Positions 1-8,006 are shown, numbered from the stretch's first letter. The stretch: DNA of 64,000 nucleotides from Lederbergia citrea (GCF_018343525.1 NZ_JAGYPH010000002.1:1073768-1137767), one strand, 5' to 3'. The notes: generated by a model not told the origin, from the sequence alone. Translations and numbers: made by a program.

Positions 1-171
1 CCAGATTTATTGGACCCGCCAAAAGGATGTCCTTTTGCCGAGCGCTGTCCATATACAATGGGGATTTGTAAAGAGCAGATGCCACCCCATTTTAAGATCG
101 GCGATGATCGATCCACAATGTGTTGGCTAGAAGATCAAGAAATCAAGAAAAGAGGGGATATGAATGAGTGA
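1..171 (+). CDS. Oligopeptide/dipeptide ABC transporter ATP-binding protein, C-terminal end only
   Basis: Only the last 56 codons lie in the window, in frame 1, ending at TGA 169-171. The visible part has the C-terminal oligopeptide-transporter signature with spaced cysteines (GCPFAERCPY, then a Cys after MGI and a late MCW), which is typical of OppD/DppD/AppD and in some members binds an Fe-S cluster. The ABC core lies to the left of the window. The stop overlaps the next gene by 8 bases, so the two are translationally coupled. It is taken to be the D-type partner of the following F-type ATPase; the transported peptide cannot be told. Confidence 0.85.
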   Translation, partial: PDLLDPPKGCPFAERCPYTMGICKEQMPPHFKIGDDRSTMCWLEDQEIKKRGDMNE

Positions 172-1144
172 GAGCAAGACGTTAGTCGATGTTCAAAATC
201 TAAAAAAATATTTCCCTGTGAAAAGTAGTATTTTCAGAAGAGAGCCACAGTATTTGAAAGCTGTAGATGGGATTAGTTTTACCATTCAAAAAGGGGAAAC
301 GCTCGGTCTTGTTGGTGAATCTGGATGCGGAAAATCAACCGTTGGAAGAAGTATTATTAGATTGTATGATCCAACTTCAGGAAGTGTCATTTTTGATGGT
401 ACTGATATTACTACTTTAAATGAGAGAGAATTAAAGAAATATCAACGTCGGATGCAGGCTGTTTTTCAAGACCCTTATGCATCGTTAAATCCAACGATGA
501 ATGTATTCGAGTTGATTAGCGAACCGATGAAGATTCATGGTTCACAATCTGTTCAGGAAAGAAAAGAATTCATTTTAGACTTGTTGGATAAAGTCGGATT
601 GAAGTCTGATCACTTATATCGATATCCGCATGAATTTAGCGGTGGTCAAAGACAAAGAGTAAGCATTGCAAGGGCTCTTTCAGTCACACCTGAATTTATC
701 CTTTGTGATGAGCCTATTTCAGCTTTAGATGTATCTGTCCAAGCGCAAGTAGTGAATATGCTTGAGGATATTCAAAAAGAAACAGGTGTGACATATTTAT
801 TCATTGCTCATGATCTATCTATGGTCCGCCATATTTCAACAAGAATCGGTGTGATGTACCTTGGTAATCTAGTAGAAATTGGCGGAAGCAATGAGGTTTA
901 CACGAATCCACTCCATCCATATACCCAAGCATTATTATCAGCTATTCCTGAAACTGATACAGTAAACGAAAAACGTGAACGGATTATTTTAAAAGGAGAA
1001 GTGCCGAGCCCGCTTCATTCACCATCTGGATGCAAGTTTCGTACAAGATGTCCACATGCAATGAAAGTTTGTGCGGAAATCGTACCACCGATGATGGAAA
1101 TTGAAAAAGGTCATCAAGTCGCTTGTCATCTATATGGAAATTAA
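164..1144 (+). CDS. Oligopeptide/dipeptide ABC transporter ATP-binding protein (OppF/DppF/AppF type)
   Basis: This 326-residue ATPase would energise peptide uptake together with the upstream D-type subunit on the inner face of the membrane. Visible motifs are Walker A GESGCGKST (residues 51-59), a Q-loop in FQDPYASLNP (101-110), the signature SGGQRQRVSIARAL (159-172), Walker B ILCDEP followed by the D-loop SALD, and the H-loop in FIAHDLS. The C-terminal oligopeptide motif SGCKFRTRCP with a later Cys is present. The length fits the F-type family. The start ATG lies inside the end of the preceding gene. Opp, Dpp and App cannot be told apart here. Confidence 0.93.
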   Translation: MSESKTLVDVQNLKKYFPVKSSIFRREPQYLKAVDGISFTIQKGETLGLVGESGCGKSTVGRSIIRLYDPTSGSVIFDGTDITTLNERELKKYQRRMQAVFQDPYASLNPTMNVFELISEPMKIHGSQSVQERKEFILDLLDKVGLKSDHLYRYPHEFSGGQRQRVSIARALSVTPEFILCDEPISALDVSVQAQVVNMLEDIQKETGVTYLFIAHDLSMVRHISTRIGVMYLGNLVEIGGSNEVYTNPLHPYTQALLSAIPETDTVNEKRERIILKGEVPSPLHSPSGCKFRTRCPHAMKVCAEIVPPMMEIEKGHQVACHLYGN

Positions 1145-1167
1145 CGAAAGTGGGGATATAGTTATTC

Positions 1168-1608
1168 ATGGAAAAGGTTAAACTGGCCCTGAATTATGCT
1201 TTGATGATTGAAATGGCCTGCAAGTATGGCTACGGAGATTTGGAGTTTTTACAATTGCTTGAAAATCGAGAAGTCCATAAGTTACAGGAAATAGGCGAAG
1301 GAATTCCTGACTGGGAGACTTTGATTGATTACTATCACGATCATCGTGAGAAAATTGAGGAAGCGATCCAAACAGGATATCAAATCACTTTCTTGACTAA
1401 AGGTGCGTTGAAGTCTCTTCTTAAAATTAAATTTAGTTTGGTAGAAAATCAACATTTTCTGGATGCCGGCGATTATTTAGACGAAGTTGATTTATCTAAT
1501 GAAGCTCTAGAAGAATTGCGTGGGATGTTGGCGGAAAACTGGACAATTGTTGATAATGCTAAAAGTAATGTATCTATCGAATTGACTTACAATCAGAAAA
1601 GTAGTTAA
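1168..1608 (+). CDS. Conserved hypothetical protein, 146 aa
   Basis: I do not recognise a family. The product is acidic, probably soluble and mainly helical, with no signal peptide or membrane segment. It contains a DWETLIDYYHDHREKIEEAIQ stretch and a central KGALKSLLKIKFSL segment. It starts 23 bases after the ABC ATPase stop in the same direction, so it may be the last gene of the peptide-transport operon. The upstream purine run GTGGGGAT sits rather far (about 13 bases) from the ATG. Codon use resembles its neighbours. The function is unknown. Confidence 0.65.
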   Translation: MEKVKLALNYALMIEMACKYGYGDLEFLQLLENREVHKLQEIGEGIPDWETLIDYYHDHREKIEEAIQTGYQITFLTKGALKSLLKIKFSLVENQHFLDAGDYLDEVDLSNEALEELRGMLAENWTIVDNAKSNVSIELTYNQKSS

Positions 1609-1611
1609 CTA

Positions 1612-1635
1612 TTTTGTCAAAGCTATATGACAAAA
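1612..1635. promoter_or_regulatory. Perfect inverted repeat upstream of yusI
   Basis: Two 8-base arms, TTTTGTCA and TGACAAAA, flank an 8-base spacer. No U-run follows on the plus strand, so it is not a canonical terminator. A TATACT hexamer lies at 1653-1658. It could be an operator for a dimeric repressor or a weak hairpin; I see no proof of either. Confidence 0.4.
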
Positions 1636-1715
1636 CCCGGCGAATAGTAGAGTATACTATATCGTATATGAGGCTCCTATTTGCTGGGGAAATAATGGAG
1701 AGAGGAGGTATTATT

Positions 1716-2081
1716 ATGGCGCTAACAATTTATTCATATCCTACTTGTGGCACATGCCGGAAAGCAAAGAAATGGTTGGAGGATCATCAAAAAGATTTTC
1801 AAGAATTACATATTGTTGAAAATCCACCTTCGCGAGACGAGATTGAGGCATTATATAGAAGCAGTGGACTTGAATTGAAAAAAATGTTTAATACGAGTGG
1901 AAAAAAATACCGCGAACTCGGGTTGAAAGATAAGATTCGTGATGCATCTGAAGATGAACTGCTTGATATACTATCTACCGATGGAATGCTGATGAAAAGG
2001 CCGATTGTAACTGATGGAAACAAAACGACGGTAGGCTTCAAAGATTCAGAGTTTGAGCAGGTTTGGGGCAGTCCTCAATAA
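1716..2081 (+). CDS. yusI: ArsC/Spx-family protein YusI
   Basis: This 121-residue thioredoxin-fold protein belongs to the ArsC/Spx family. It has an N-terminal CGTC redox pair (Cys11, Cys14) and the conserved Arg-Pro (95-96, in KRPI) of the family. In B. subtilis, YusI lies beside gcvH, as it does here. It could be a redox-active reductase or, like Spx/MgsR, a regulator that contacts RNA polymerase; the sequence alone does not decide. The start ATG 1716 is chosen because AGAGGAGG (1701-1708) precedes it at proper spacing and the family begins right at the beta strand. A longer reading from 1614 would run through the inverted repeat. Confidence 0.88.
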   Translation: MALTIYSYPTCGTCRKAKKWLEDHQKDFQELHIVENPPSRDEIEALYRSSGLELKKMFNTSGKKYRELGLKDKIRDASEDELLDILSTDGMLMKRPIVTDGNKTTVGFKDSEFEQVWGSPQ

Positions 2082-2156
2082 TGTAAACAGGAATCTTGAT
2101 TTAATCTAGGTCTTTATGTACATTGGTATTAGACAATTTTATGGAGGGGTTTTTAT

Positions 2157-2540
2157 ATGAATTTGCCAAAAGAACTTCGTTATTCCGACGAGCACGAGTG
2201 GGTAAAAGAAGAGGGAGAAAAGGTTAGAATCGGTATCACTGATTTTGCTCAATCAGAGCTAGGAGATATTGTTTTTGTTGAGCTTCCAGAAGTTGGCGAT
2301 GAAGTAACTGCAGACGAGCCATTCGGAAGCGTTGAGTCTGTTAAAACCGTTTCTGAACTATACGCTCCGCTTAGTGGAAAGGTAGTAGCGGTAAACGAAG
2401 ATCTTGAAGACAGCCCAGAATTTGTAAATGAGTCTCCGTATGAAAAAGCATGGATGATTGTCGTGGAACCATCTGACAAAAGTGAAATGGACAATCTTAT
2501 GTCTGCCGAAGATTATGAGAAAATGACAACTGAGGGATAA
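2157..2540 (+). CDS. gcvH: Glycine cleavage system H protein
   Basis: GcvH carries the lipoyl arm of the glycine cleavage complex, shuttling the aminomethyl group between the P, T and L proteins. In Bacillus it is also the platform for lipoic acid synthesis and transfer. The 127-residue length is normal. The lipoylated lysine is Lys63 in [14 protein letters not shown], and the N-terminal YSDEHEWV motif is present. A good ribosome site (GGAGGGG) precedes ATG 2157. The gene is followed directly by a terminator, so it appears to close its transcript. The gcvT/P genes are not in the window. Confidence 0.97.
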   Translation: MNLPKELRYSDEHEWVKEEGEKVRIGITDFAQSELGDIVFVELPEVGDEVTADEPFGSVESVKTVSELYAPLSGKVVAVNEDLEDSPEFVNESPYEKAWMIVVEPSDKSEMDNLMSAEDYEKMTTEG

Positions 2541-2546
2541 TAAATG

Positions 2547-2579
2547 ATGCACCTGGGCGATGCGCCAAGGTGCATTTTT
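2547..2579 (+). terminator. Rho-independent terminator after gcvH
   Basis: The stem ATGCACCT (2547-2554) pairs with AGGTGCAT (2568-2575), with further GGC/GCC pairing inside and a T-rich tail. Confidence 0.8.
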
Positions 2580-2607
2580 AAGTAAGGTCTGGAGTTGATG
2601 TTCAGCC

Positions 2608-2949
2608 ATGGAAAAAGTAATCATTGTCGAAGGCTTATCTGATAAAAAACGGGTGAAGAATATTATTAGTGAACCCATAGAAATCATTTGCACCAATGGA
2701 ACCATCAGTCTGACGAGAATGGATGAGCTTATCGAGGAGCTTGATGGGAAAGACCTATATATTTTGGTCGATGCTGATGCTTCTGGGGAAAAGCTGCGGA
2801 AACAATTCAAACGAGAATTTCCACTGGCACGGCATATATACATTGATCGTACATACAAAGAGGTGGCCACTGCGCCTTATGCACATCTTGCCTCTATATT
2901 GCTGAGGGCTAATATTAACATCAATTCAGAATTTCTTAAAAAAGGATGA
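2608..2949 (+). CDS. yusF: Mini-Toprim domain protein (YusF-like)
   Basis: A 113-residue protein consisting of little more than a Toprim fold. It has the metal-binding glutamate motif VEG (Glu8) near the N-terminus and the DxD motif VDADASG (Asp55, Asp57). Toprim folds occur in primases, topoisomerases, RNase M5 and small nucleases of the OLD/RecR type; stand-alone versions like B. subtilis YusF have no firmly assigned reaction. It follows gcvH after a terminator and is followed 10 bases later by a thioredoxin-like gene, as in B. subtilis yusF-yusE. The ribosome site is weak and the start is therefore less certain. Confidence 0.82.
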   Translation: MEKVIIVEGLSDKKRVKNIISEPIEIICTNGTISLTRMDELIEELDGKDLYILVDADASGEKLRKQFKREFPLARHIYIDRTYKEVATAPYAHLASILLRANININSEFLKKG

Positions 2950-2959
2950 ACTTTTTCTT

Positions 2960-3268
2960 ATGAACGATTGGTCTAAAGAGGACATTATGGCTATTTTTGA
3001 TAATAAGAAATCAGCGGTCCTTTATTTTTACACACCATTATGCGGCACATGCCAAGTCGCTGGTAGAATGATGGACGTTGTAGAACAATTGATTCGCGAT
3101 ATTTCATTTGGAAAAACGGATTTAAATTATATGCCAGAAATCGCTGAACAGTTTTCGATTGAAAGTGTACCGTGCCTGCTAGTAGTAAAGGAAGGCCATA
3201 TATCAGAAAAGATTTATGCGTTTAAATCTGTTCCCTATTTATATGATCTTATTAAGCGCTATATTTAG
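2960..3268 (+). CDS. yusE: Thioredoxin-like protein YusE
   Basis: A 102-residue thioredoxin-fold protein with active-site CGTC (28-31) after FYTPL and the cis-Pro loop SVPCLLV. An extra Cys follows the cis-Pro. There is no signal peptide, so it should act in the cytoplasm as a thiol-disulfide reductase. The CGTC centre differs from the CGPC of housekeeping thioredoxin. It is 10 bases downstream of the Toprim gene and probably cotranscribed with it. Confidence 0.87.
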   Translation: MNDWSKEDIMAIFDNKKSAVLYFYTPLCGTCQVAGRMMDVVEQLIRDISFGKTDLNYMPEIAEQFSIESVPCLLVVKEGHISEKIYAFKSVPYLYDLIKRYI

Positions 3269-3379
3269 TAGTAATTTGCTATTGTCGAAAAAGGCGGATA
3301 ATTGTCATTGACGAATTGAAACTTACATGTTAAAATCACATTTATACAATTAGCTGACTAAAAATTTAATATCTTTTTG

Positions 3380-3485
3380 CTCTTATCGAGAGAGGTGGAG
3401 GGATGTGCCCTATGAAGCCCGGCAACCGTCACATGTTGAAATGGTGCCAATTCACACAAAGTGTAAAAACTTTGATAGATGAGAG
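3380..3485 (+). promoter_or_regulatory. SAM (S-box) riboswitch
   Basis: The 5' strand CTCTTATC (3380-3387) pairs with GATGAGAG (3478-3485) to form P1. Conserved S-box blocks follow in order: GAGAGGTGGAGGGA, then GCCC..GAAGCCCGGCAACC, then a GGTGCCAATTC stem-loop. The S-box binds S-adenosylmethionine and turns transcription off when SAM is plentiful. It lies 92 bases upstream of the amine oxidase gene and its terminator (3507-3540) separates them. Confidence 0.96.
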
Positions 3486-3506
3486 GAAGGATTGTATTTC
3501 ACAATG

Positions 3507-3540
3507 CCTTTCTGCTCATTTATGCAGAAAGGTATTTTTA
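3507..3540 (+). terminator. S-box expression-platform terminator
   Basis: CCTTTCTGC (3507-3515) pairs with GCAGAAAGG (3524-3532), followed by a T-rich tract. This is the conditional terminator of the SAM riboswitch. Confidence 0.9.
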
Positions 3541-3576
3541 TTTTTAAGGAGCCTACTAATCGAGGTGAAGATAAAC

Positions 3577-4731
3577 ATGGGAGAAAAATCAGCGGATTGG
3601 GATGTAGCCGTCATCGGGTTAGGCTCAATGGGAAGTTTTGCATTTTGGCAGCTTGCACGTATGGGAATAAAGGTGGTTGGATTTGATCGCTATAAACCCG
3701 GACATGATCATGGGGCAGGTCATGGTGAATCGAGAATTTTCCGGACGGCATACGGTGAAGGTGTTGAATATGTTCCCTTACTAAAAGAAGCTAGAGGACT
3801 TTGGCGTGAATTGGAATCTGAGACCGATACAGAGCTTTATGTAGAAACTGGCGGGACTATGTTTGGACCTAAGGAAGATGAATTTATCATTACTGTTCAA
3901 GACAGTGTGAAAAAATATCATCTTACACATAAAGTTTATGAACCGTCTGAGGCTAAGCAAATTTATCCGCCAATTAACTTTCAAGACAATCAATTAGCTG
4001 TTTTTGAAGAATTGGCAGGGTATGTAAAACCTGAACTGGCAATTGAAACTGCGGTAAAACGAGGAATAGAATTAGGTGGAACAGCTTTTACAGAACATCC
4101 TGTAACTGAAATTGAACCTGATACAGATCGCGTAACGATTAGATGTGGAGACAAACAAATTAGAGTGAAAAGGGTAATTGTTTCCGCCGGTGGCTGGACT
4201 TCTAAACTTCTTCCGGAATTGAATCTACCTCTTTCAATCGAACGTCAAGTGTTAGTTTGGTATAATGCTAGGAATCCCGAATTATTCGCACCAGAAAAGT
4301 TCCCGATCTTCTCTAGGGTAAGTAAAGGAAGAGGGTTTTACGGTTTCCCGTCACTAGATGGTAAAACAGTAAAGGTGGCATTCCATCATGGCGGTGAAAT
4401 AGTCGATCACCCAGAGCAGGTGGATCGTATTATTCATGAAAGTGATCTCGCACCTCTGACAGAGAAGGTGAAAAAATATTTGCCGGACTTGATACCGGAA
4501 CCTGTTAGGGCAAAAACATGTTTTTATACAAATACACCAGATGAACATTTTGTTTTAGGTTTTGCACCGGGGATGCCAAATATAGTCCTGCTTGGTCCGA
4601 TGGCTGGACATGGATTCAAGTTTGCTCCAATAATGGGGAAGATTGCCGCCGAATTATCTACTAATCAAACTCCATCATTAGAGATCAGCATGTTTGACCC
4701 AAGTCGTTTTAAAAACACAAAAAAATACTAA
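3577..4731 (+). CDS. solA: FAD-dependent N-methyl amino acid oxidase (monomeric sarcosine oxidase / SolA type)
   Basis: A 384-residue flavoenzyme of the monomeric sarcosine oxidase / N-methyltryptophan oxidase family, which oxidatively demethylates N-methyl amino acids to give formaldehyde and hydrogen peroxide. The dinucleotide fold VIGLGSMGS is at residues 12-20. Cys315, in CFYTNTPDEHF, matches the cysteine that carries covalent 8-alpha-S FAD in MSOX. The usual HGAGHGESRI block is present. ATG 3577 is chosen because GAGGTGAAG precedes it and because any longer reading would start inside the riboswitch. It is the first gene behind the S-box and precedes metQ by 22 bases, so it belongs to a SAM-repressed unit. 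The natural substrate is unknown; a methionine-linked N-methyl compound is only an inference. Confidence 0.9.
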   Translation: MGEKSADWDVAVIGLGSMGSFAFWQLARMGIKVVGFDRYKPGHDHGAGHGESRIFRTAYGEGVEYVPLLKEARGLWRELESETDTELYVETGGTMFGPKEDEFIITVQDSVKKYHLTHKVYEPSEAKQIYPPINFQDNQLAVFEELAGYVKPELAIETAVKRGIELGGTAFTEHPVTEIEPDTDRVTIRCGDKQIRVKRVIVSAGGWTSKLLPELNLPLSIERQVLVWYNARNPELFAPEKFPIFSRVSKGRGFYGFPSLDGKTVKVAFHHGGEIVDHPEQVDRIIHESDLAPLTEKVKKYLPDLIPEPVRAKTCFYTNTPDEHFVLGFAPGMPNIVLLGPMAGHGFKFAPIMGKIAAELSTNQTPSLEISMFDPSRFKNTKKY

Positions 4732-4753
4732 ATAGAAACTGAGGGATATCACG

Positions 4754-5587
4754 ATGAAAAAAATATTTACGGTAATTTCATTAGGACTTATATTATTACT
4801 AGCTGCATGTGGATCAAATGGTAAATCCGAGAAGAATGTAGTCAAAGTTGGAACGAGTACAGCAGAAGCGCAAACTTGGAATCTAGTAAAAGATCTTGCA
4901 AAGGAAGAAGGAATTGAACTCGAAATCGTAAAAATCGACGATTATGTTCAGCCGAATCTTGCATTAGATAGTGGCGAAATTGATATTAATGCCTTCCAAA
5001 CAGTTGTTTATTTTGATAACTTTAAAGCAGAACGCAAGCTTGATTTATCAGCGATTGGAACGACTAACATTTGGCCAATGGGAATATATTCAAAAGAAAT
5101 TAATGATTTAAATGAACTAAAAGATGGAGACCAAGTCATTATTCCGAAAGATCCTACTAACTTAGGAAGAGCACTTTTACTAATGGAAAAAGCTGAATTA
5201 ATTACATTGAAAAAAGGTTTTAGTGGGGCTGGCGGTGTTGAGAATGTTGAAGAGAACCCGAAAAACTTAAAAATTACAACAGTAGATTCAGGGCAAACAG
5301 CACGCGGTCTTGATGATGCTACACTTGCCATTATTAACTCTGACAAGGCTATCGCTGCAGGATTAAACCCTACTAATGATCCTGTTTTCAGAGAAGATGC
5401 AAGCAATAAAGCTTATGTAAATATAATCGCTGCCCAAACGAAAAGAAAAGATGATGAGACATTAAATAAAATTGTGGAAATTTTTCACTCTGATAAAGTG
5501 AAGGAGTTTATCGAAGAAGAATTTAAAGGTGCTGCCGTGCCGGTGAGAGAGCCAATTTCTTTCTTGGATGACTACAAACAAAATTAA
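4754..5587 (+). CDS. metQ: Methionine ABC transporter substrate-binding lipoprotein MetQ
   Basis: This 277-residue NlpA/MetQ-family lipoprotein captures methionine outside the membrane. It has a lipoprotein signal with lipobox LAAC (Cys19) and the family block VGTSTAEAQTWNLV...EIVKIDDYVQPN. It lies 22 bases after the oxidase gene and so shares its S-box control. In B. subtilis the order is metN-metP-metQ; here metQ comes first and is separated from metN by 165 bases that contain a strong hairpin. Confidence 0.95.
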   Translation: MKKIFTVISLGLILLLAACGSNGKSEKNVVKVGTSTAEAQTWNLVKDLAKEEGIELEIVKIDDYVQPNLALDSGEIDINAFQTVVYFDNFKAERKLDLSAIGTTNIWPMGIYSKEINDLNELKDGDQVIIPKDPTNLGRALLLMEKAELITLKKGFSGAGGVENVEENPKNLKITTVDSGQTARGLDDATLAIINSDKAIAAGLNPTNDPVFREDASNKAYVNIIAAQTKRKDDETLNKIVEIFHSDKVKEFIEEEFKGAAVPVREPISFLDDYKQN

Positions 5588-5603
5588 TATGATATTATTA
5601 CTC

Positions 5604-5632
5604 TTTAGCCTGTTTTCTAAAAACAGGCTAAA
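5604..5632. other. Perfect 13-bp hairpin between metQ and metN
   Basis: TTTAGCCTGTTTT (5604-5616) and AAAACAGGCTAAA (5620-5632) are perfect arms around a 3-base loop. No U-tract follows, so it may protect the 3' end of the oxidase-metQ message or partly terminate it. Confidence 0.6.
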
Positions 5633-5752
5633 GTTATGAAGAAATGATGATTTTTCTTGTTTATTTCTTTGTGGTAAAATTGTACCGCATATAATTAGTC
5701 TATTAAGATTAGCTAATGAAACTATATTTTAATGAAGTAAGGAGATATATAC

Positions 5753-6781
5753 ATGCTTCTACTAGATAATGTTCATAAGGTATATGGGAAAAACAAAGAG
5801 AAGAAAGTCGAAGCATTAAAAGGCATTAACCTCTCTGTGAATAAAGGTGAAATTTTTGGAGTTGTAGGCTTTAGTGGTGCCGGAAAAAGTACATTAATCC
5901 GCTGTGTGAATTTGTTAGAGCGGCCAACTTCTGGAAAAGTATTAATTAATGGTATCGATTTACTGTCACTTTCTAAAAAGGAATTGCGTAAGCAAAGAAA
6001 GAAAATAGGAATGATATTTCAACAATATAATCTTTTACATTCTAAAACAATCTTTCAAAACGTAGCCATGCCGCTTATTTTGGATGGTAAGCCTAAACAG
6101 TATATTAAAGAAAAGGTTACTGAGCTATTATCCTTTGTTGGCTTGGAAGATCGGATGTCACATTATCCTGAGCAGTTATCTGGTGGGCAAAAGCAAAGAG
6201 TAGGTATTGCACGTGCGTTAGCGACTGATCCAGATATTCTTTTATGTGATGAAGCCACTTCTGCACTGGATCCTAGTACGACGGAGTCAGTATTAGATTT
6301 ATTACGCAAAGTCCGGGACGAATTTGAGGTTACTATTTTAATGATTACACACGAGATGAATGTTATTAGAGATATTTGTGATAAAGTCGCTGTCATTGAA
6401 GGTGGAGTAATTGTTGAACAAGGATCAGTCATCGATGTTTTTACTGAACCTAAGACTGGTATTGCCAGAAGTTTTGTACGGACAATTTTAAACGATGATA
6501 CACCTCATTCTATAAAAGAATTAATTAAGGCGAATTCAGGTAAAACGTACCGTATCATCTTTAAAGGAAATTCGACGAATATACCACTCTTATCTGATAC
6601 AGCAAAAAACTTTTCAGTGGATCTTAATGTATTTCATGGTATGATCACGGAACTTCAGGGAATTCCCTTCGGAAACTTACTTGTTAATATGAATGGAGAC
6701 AGCGAAGAAATTACCCGTGCCATTCAATTTATGAAGGATCGAGAAGCGATTGTAAAGGAGGTAACTCATGATGCACTTTGA
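5753..6781 (+). CDS. metN: Methionine ABC transporter ATP-binding protein MetN
   Basis: A 342-residue ATPase that drives methionine import. Walker A GFSGAGKST is at 39-47, Q-loop IFQQYNLL near 88-95, signature LSGGQKQRVGIARAL at 142-156 and Walker B ILLCDEATSALD at 162-173. The C-terminal part from about residue 260 matches a NIL domain, the allosteric methionine-binding module that inhibits transport when methionine is high. It has a good AAGGAG site and overlaps metI by 14 bases. Whether it is read from the S-box promoter or from its own cannot be settled here. Confidence 0.95.
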   Translation: MLLLDNVHKVYGKNKEKKVEALKGINLSVNKGEIFGVVGFSGAGKSTLIRCVNLLERPTSGKVLINGIDLLSLSKKELRKQRKKIGMIFQQYNLLHSKTIFQNVAMPLILDGKPKQYIKEKVTELLSFVGLEDRMSHYPEQLSGGQKQRVGIARALATDPDILLCDEATSALDPSTTESVLDLLRKVRDEFEVTILMITHEMNVIRDICDKVAVIEGGVIVEQGSVIDVFTEPKTGIARSFVRTILNDDTPHSIKELIKANSGKTYRIIFKGNSTNIPLLSDTAKNFSVDLNVFHGMITELQGIPFGNLLVNMNGDSEEITRAIQFMKDREAIVKEVTHDAL

Positions 6782-7430
6782 GCCATGGTTCTGGCCTGAG
6801 TTTTTTTCTGCCATCAACGATACGCTTTATATGGTGATTGTTGGCCTTATTGTTTCGATTTTCATAGGCTTACCCATTGGTGTAATATTAGTTGTAACTA
6901 GAGAAGGCGGTATTATAGAAAATAAGGCTTTATATAATATTCTTAATGTGATAATTAATATTTTCCGCTCTATTCCGTTTATTATTCTCCTAGTTGCTAT
7001 CATTCCATTTACGCGGTTAATTGTCGGGACATCGCTCGGAACAACTGCCGCAATTGTACCGCTTGTTCTTTATACGGCTTTTTATATTGCACGGCTAATC
7101 GAGAATTCCCTTCTTGAAGTTGACCACGGAACAATTGAATTGGCCCAGGCGATGGGTGCGACACCGTGGCAAACGATTTGGCGGTTCTTGCTTCCAGAAG
7201 CCTTAAGTTCTATTGTCCTGGCACTAACTGTTGCAACAATTGGTTTAATTGGAGCTTCTGCGATGGCTGGAGCCGTAGGTGCTGGAGGAATAGGGGATTT
7301 AGCCATTACTTATGGATATAATCAGTTCAAAACTGAAATCATGGTGATTACTGTCATCACGCTCATTGTGATGGTTCAGCTCGTTCAATCACTTGGTAAT
7401 CTTATTTCTAAAAAAATTCGCAGGAAATAG
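6768..7430 (+). CDS. metI: Methionine ABC transporter permease MetI (MetP)
   Basis: A 220-residue integral membrane protein with about five hydrophobic segments. It has the binding-protein-dependent permease EAA loop, here ELAQAMGATPWQTIWRF (near 125-141), which docks on MetN. Two adjacent ATG codons fall in the tail of metN; AAAGGAGG (6754-6761) sits just upstream, so metN and metI are coupled. It ends the methionine transport unit and is followed by a terminator. Confidence 0.95.
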   Translation: MMHFEPWFWPEFFSAINDTLYMVIVGLIVSIFIGLPIGVILVVTREGGIIENKALYNILNVIINIFRSIPFIILLVAIIPFTRLIVGTSLGTTAAIVPLVLYTAFYIARLIENSLLEVDHGTIELAQAMGATPWQTIWRFLLPEALSSIVLALTVATIGLIGASAMAGAVGAGGIGDLAITYGYNQFKTEIMVITVITLIVMVQLVQSLGNLISKKIRRK

Positions 7431-7466
7431 CGAATCAAAAAGTTCCGAGGTTTATTCGAACCTTCA

Positions 7467-7512
7467 GACTGTAGACAAACTCGGGAAAACGAGTTGTTTA
7501 CAGTCTTTTTAT
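7467..7512 (+). terminator. Terminator after metI
   Basis: A long stem from GACTGTAGACAAACTCG to CGAGTTGTTTACAGTC with one bulge is followed by TTTTTAT. Confidence 0.88.
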
Positions 7513-7533
7513 ATTGGATAGAGCAGGTTTTCC

Positions 7534-7642
7534 GAAGCTTACCGCTCGCTTTCCGCGGGGCGAGCGCCGAGCCGCTTCGTCGCTGCGCTCCTGCAGGGTC
7601 TCGGCTGTCTCGCTTATCCCGCAGGAGTCGAGCGGATGCTTC
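7534..7642 (-). repeat. GC-rich palindromic repeat, copy 1 (minus orientation)
   Basis: This GC-rich block stands out against AT-rich surroundings. Read on the minus strand it shares GACTCCTGCGGGA, then GCAGGAGCGCAGCGACGA, then CCCCGCGGAAAGCGA with the copy at 8007-8139. Its ends form an imperfect inverted repeat (GAAGCTTACCGCTCG against CGAGCGGATGCTTC). Similar elements are scattered in many Bacillaceae genomes. Any apparent reading frame through it is an accident of composition. Confidence 0.75.
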
Positions 7643-7664
7643 TCCAAACCAATAAAGTAGTATA

Positions 7665-7803
7665 TTTTTCTTTTCTGAATCACAGCTTTAACAATACCAT
7701 CTACCACGCGTGCGGAATGATTCTCTGGTATTAGTACTTCAATATCAAACATCATTTAAATTTGACGGATGTTATAAGGTTTGAAAGTAGGGGCTAATTC
7801 TCT
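7665..7803 (-). pseudogene. Decayed transposase N-terminus (IS1182-like)
   Basis: On the minus strand the frame reads ELAPTFKPYNIRQI, a stop at 7756-7758, then MMFDIEVLIPENHSARVVDG. The FKPYN and LIPENHxxRVV blocks resemble the first 40-50 residues of IS1182-type transposases (usual form PYNQ..L.PPSLEELIPENHLVRVV). The similarity fades after KAVI and runs into the GC-rich repeat, so only a scrap of about 45 codons with an internal stop remains. The family assignment is from memory of the motif. Confidence 0.5.
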
Positions 7804-8006
7804 TTTAGGGTTCTTTTTTTCTCAGTCTCTGGAAGAAGTTCCATTTGGATGTTATCATTTTTATTCGTGATCATTTAATTGCTGATAAAAATCGTCCCTT
7901 TCTTAAATGGTGTGTGGCAACTTTATTTTATTAAAAAGGATGATTTTTTTGTGTTCTTTTCTAAAAAAAATGGCTAGTTCTAAGCCCGTCTTTTATATGT
8001 TGCACT
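7804..8006. other. Gene-free AT-rich stretch
   Basis: No reading frame with a ribosome site and no recognisable RNA gene. It lies between the transposase scrap and the second GC-rich repeat and looks like decayed sequence. Confidence 0.5.

Noticed and set aside
2358..2870. A 170-codon minus-strand frame across gcvH and the Toprim gene
   Set aside because: Crosses a terminator and two well-supported plus-strand genes.
3403..3576. N-terminal extension of the amine oxidase
   Set aside because: It would start inside the SAM riboswitch and read through its terminator; ATG 3577 has a ribosome site and a family-like start.
7498..7755. An 85-codon minus-strand reading frame through the GC-rich repeat
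   Set aside because: Only its first 26 codons resemble a transposase and a stop lies just before; the rest is repeat sequence. Treated as a transposase scrap plus repeat.
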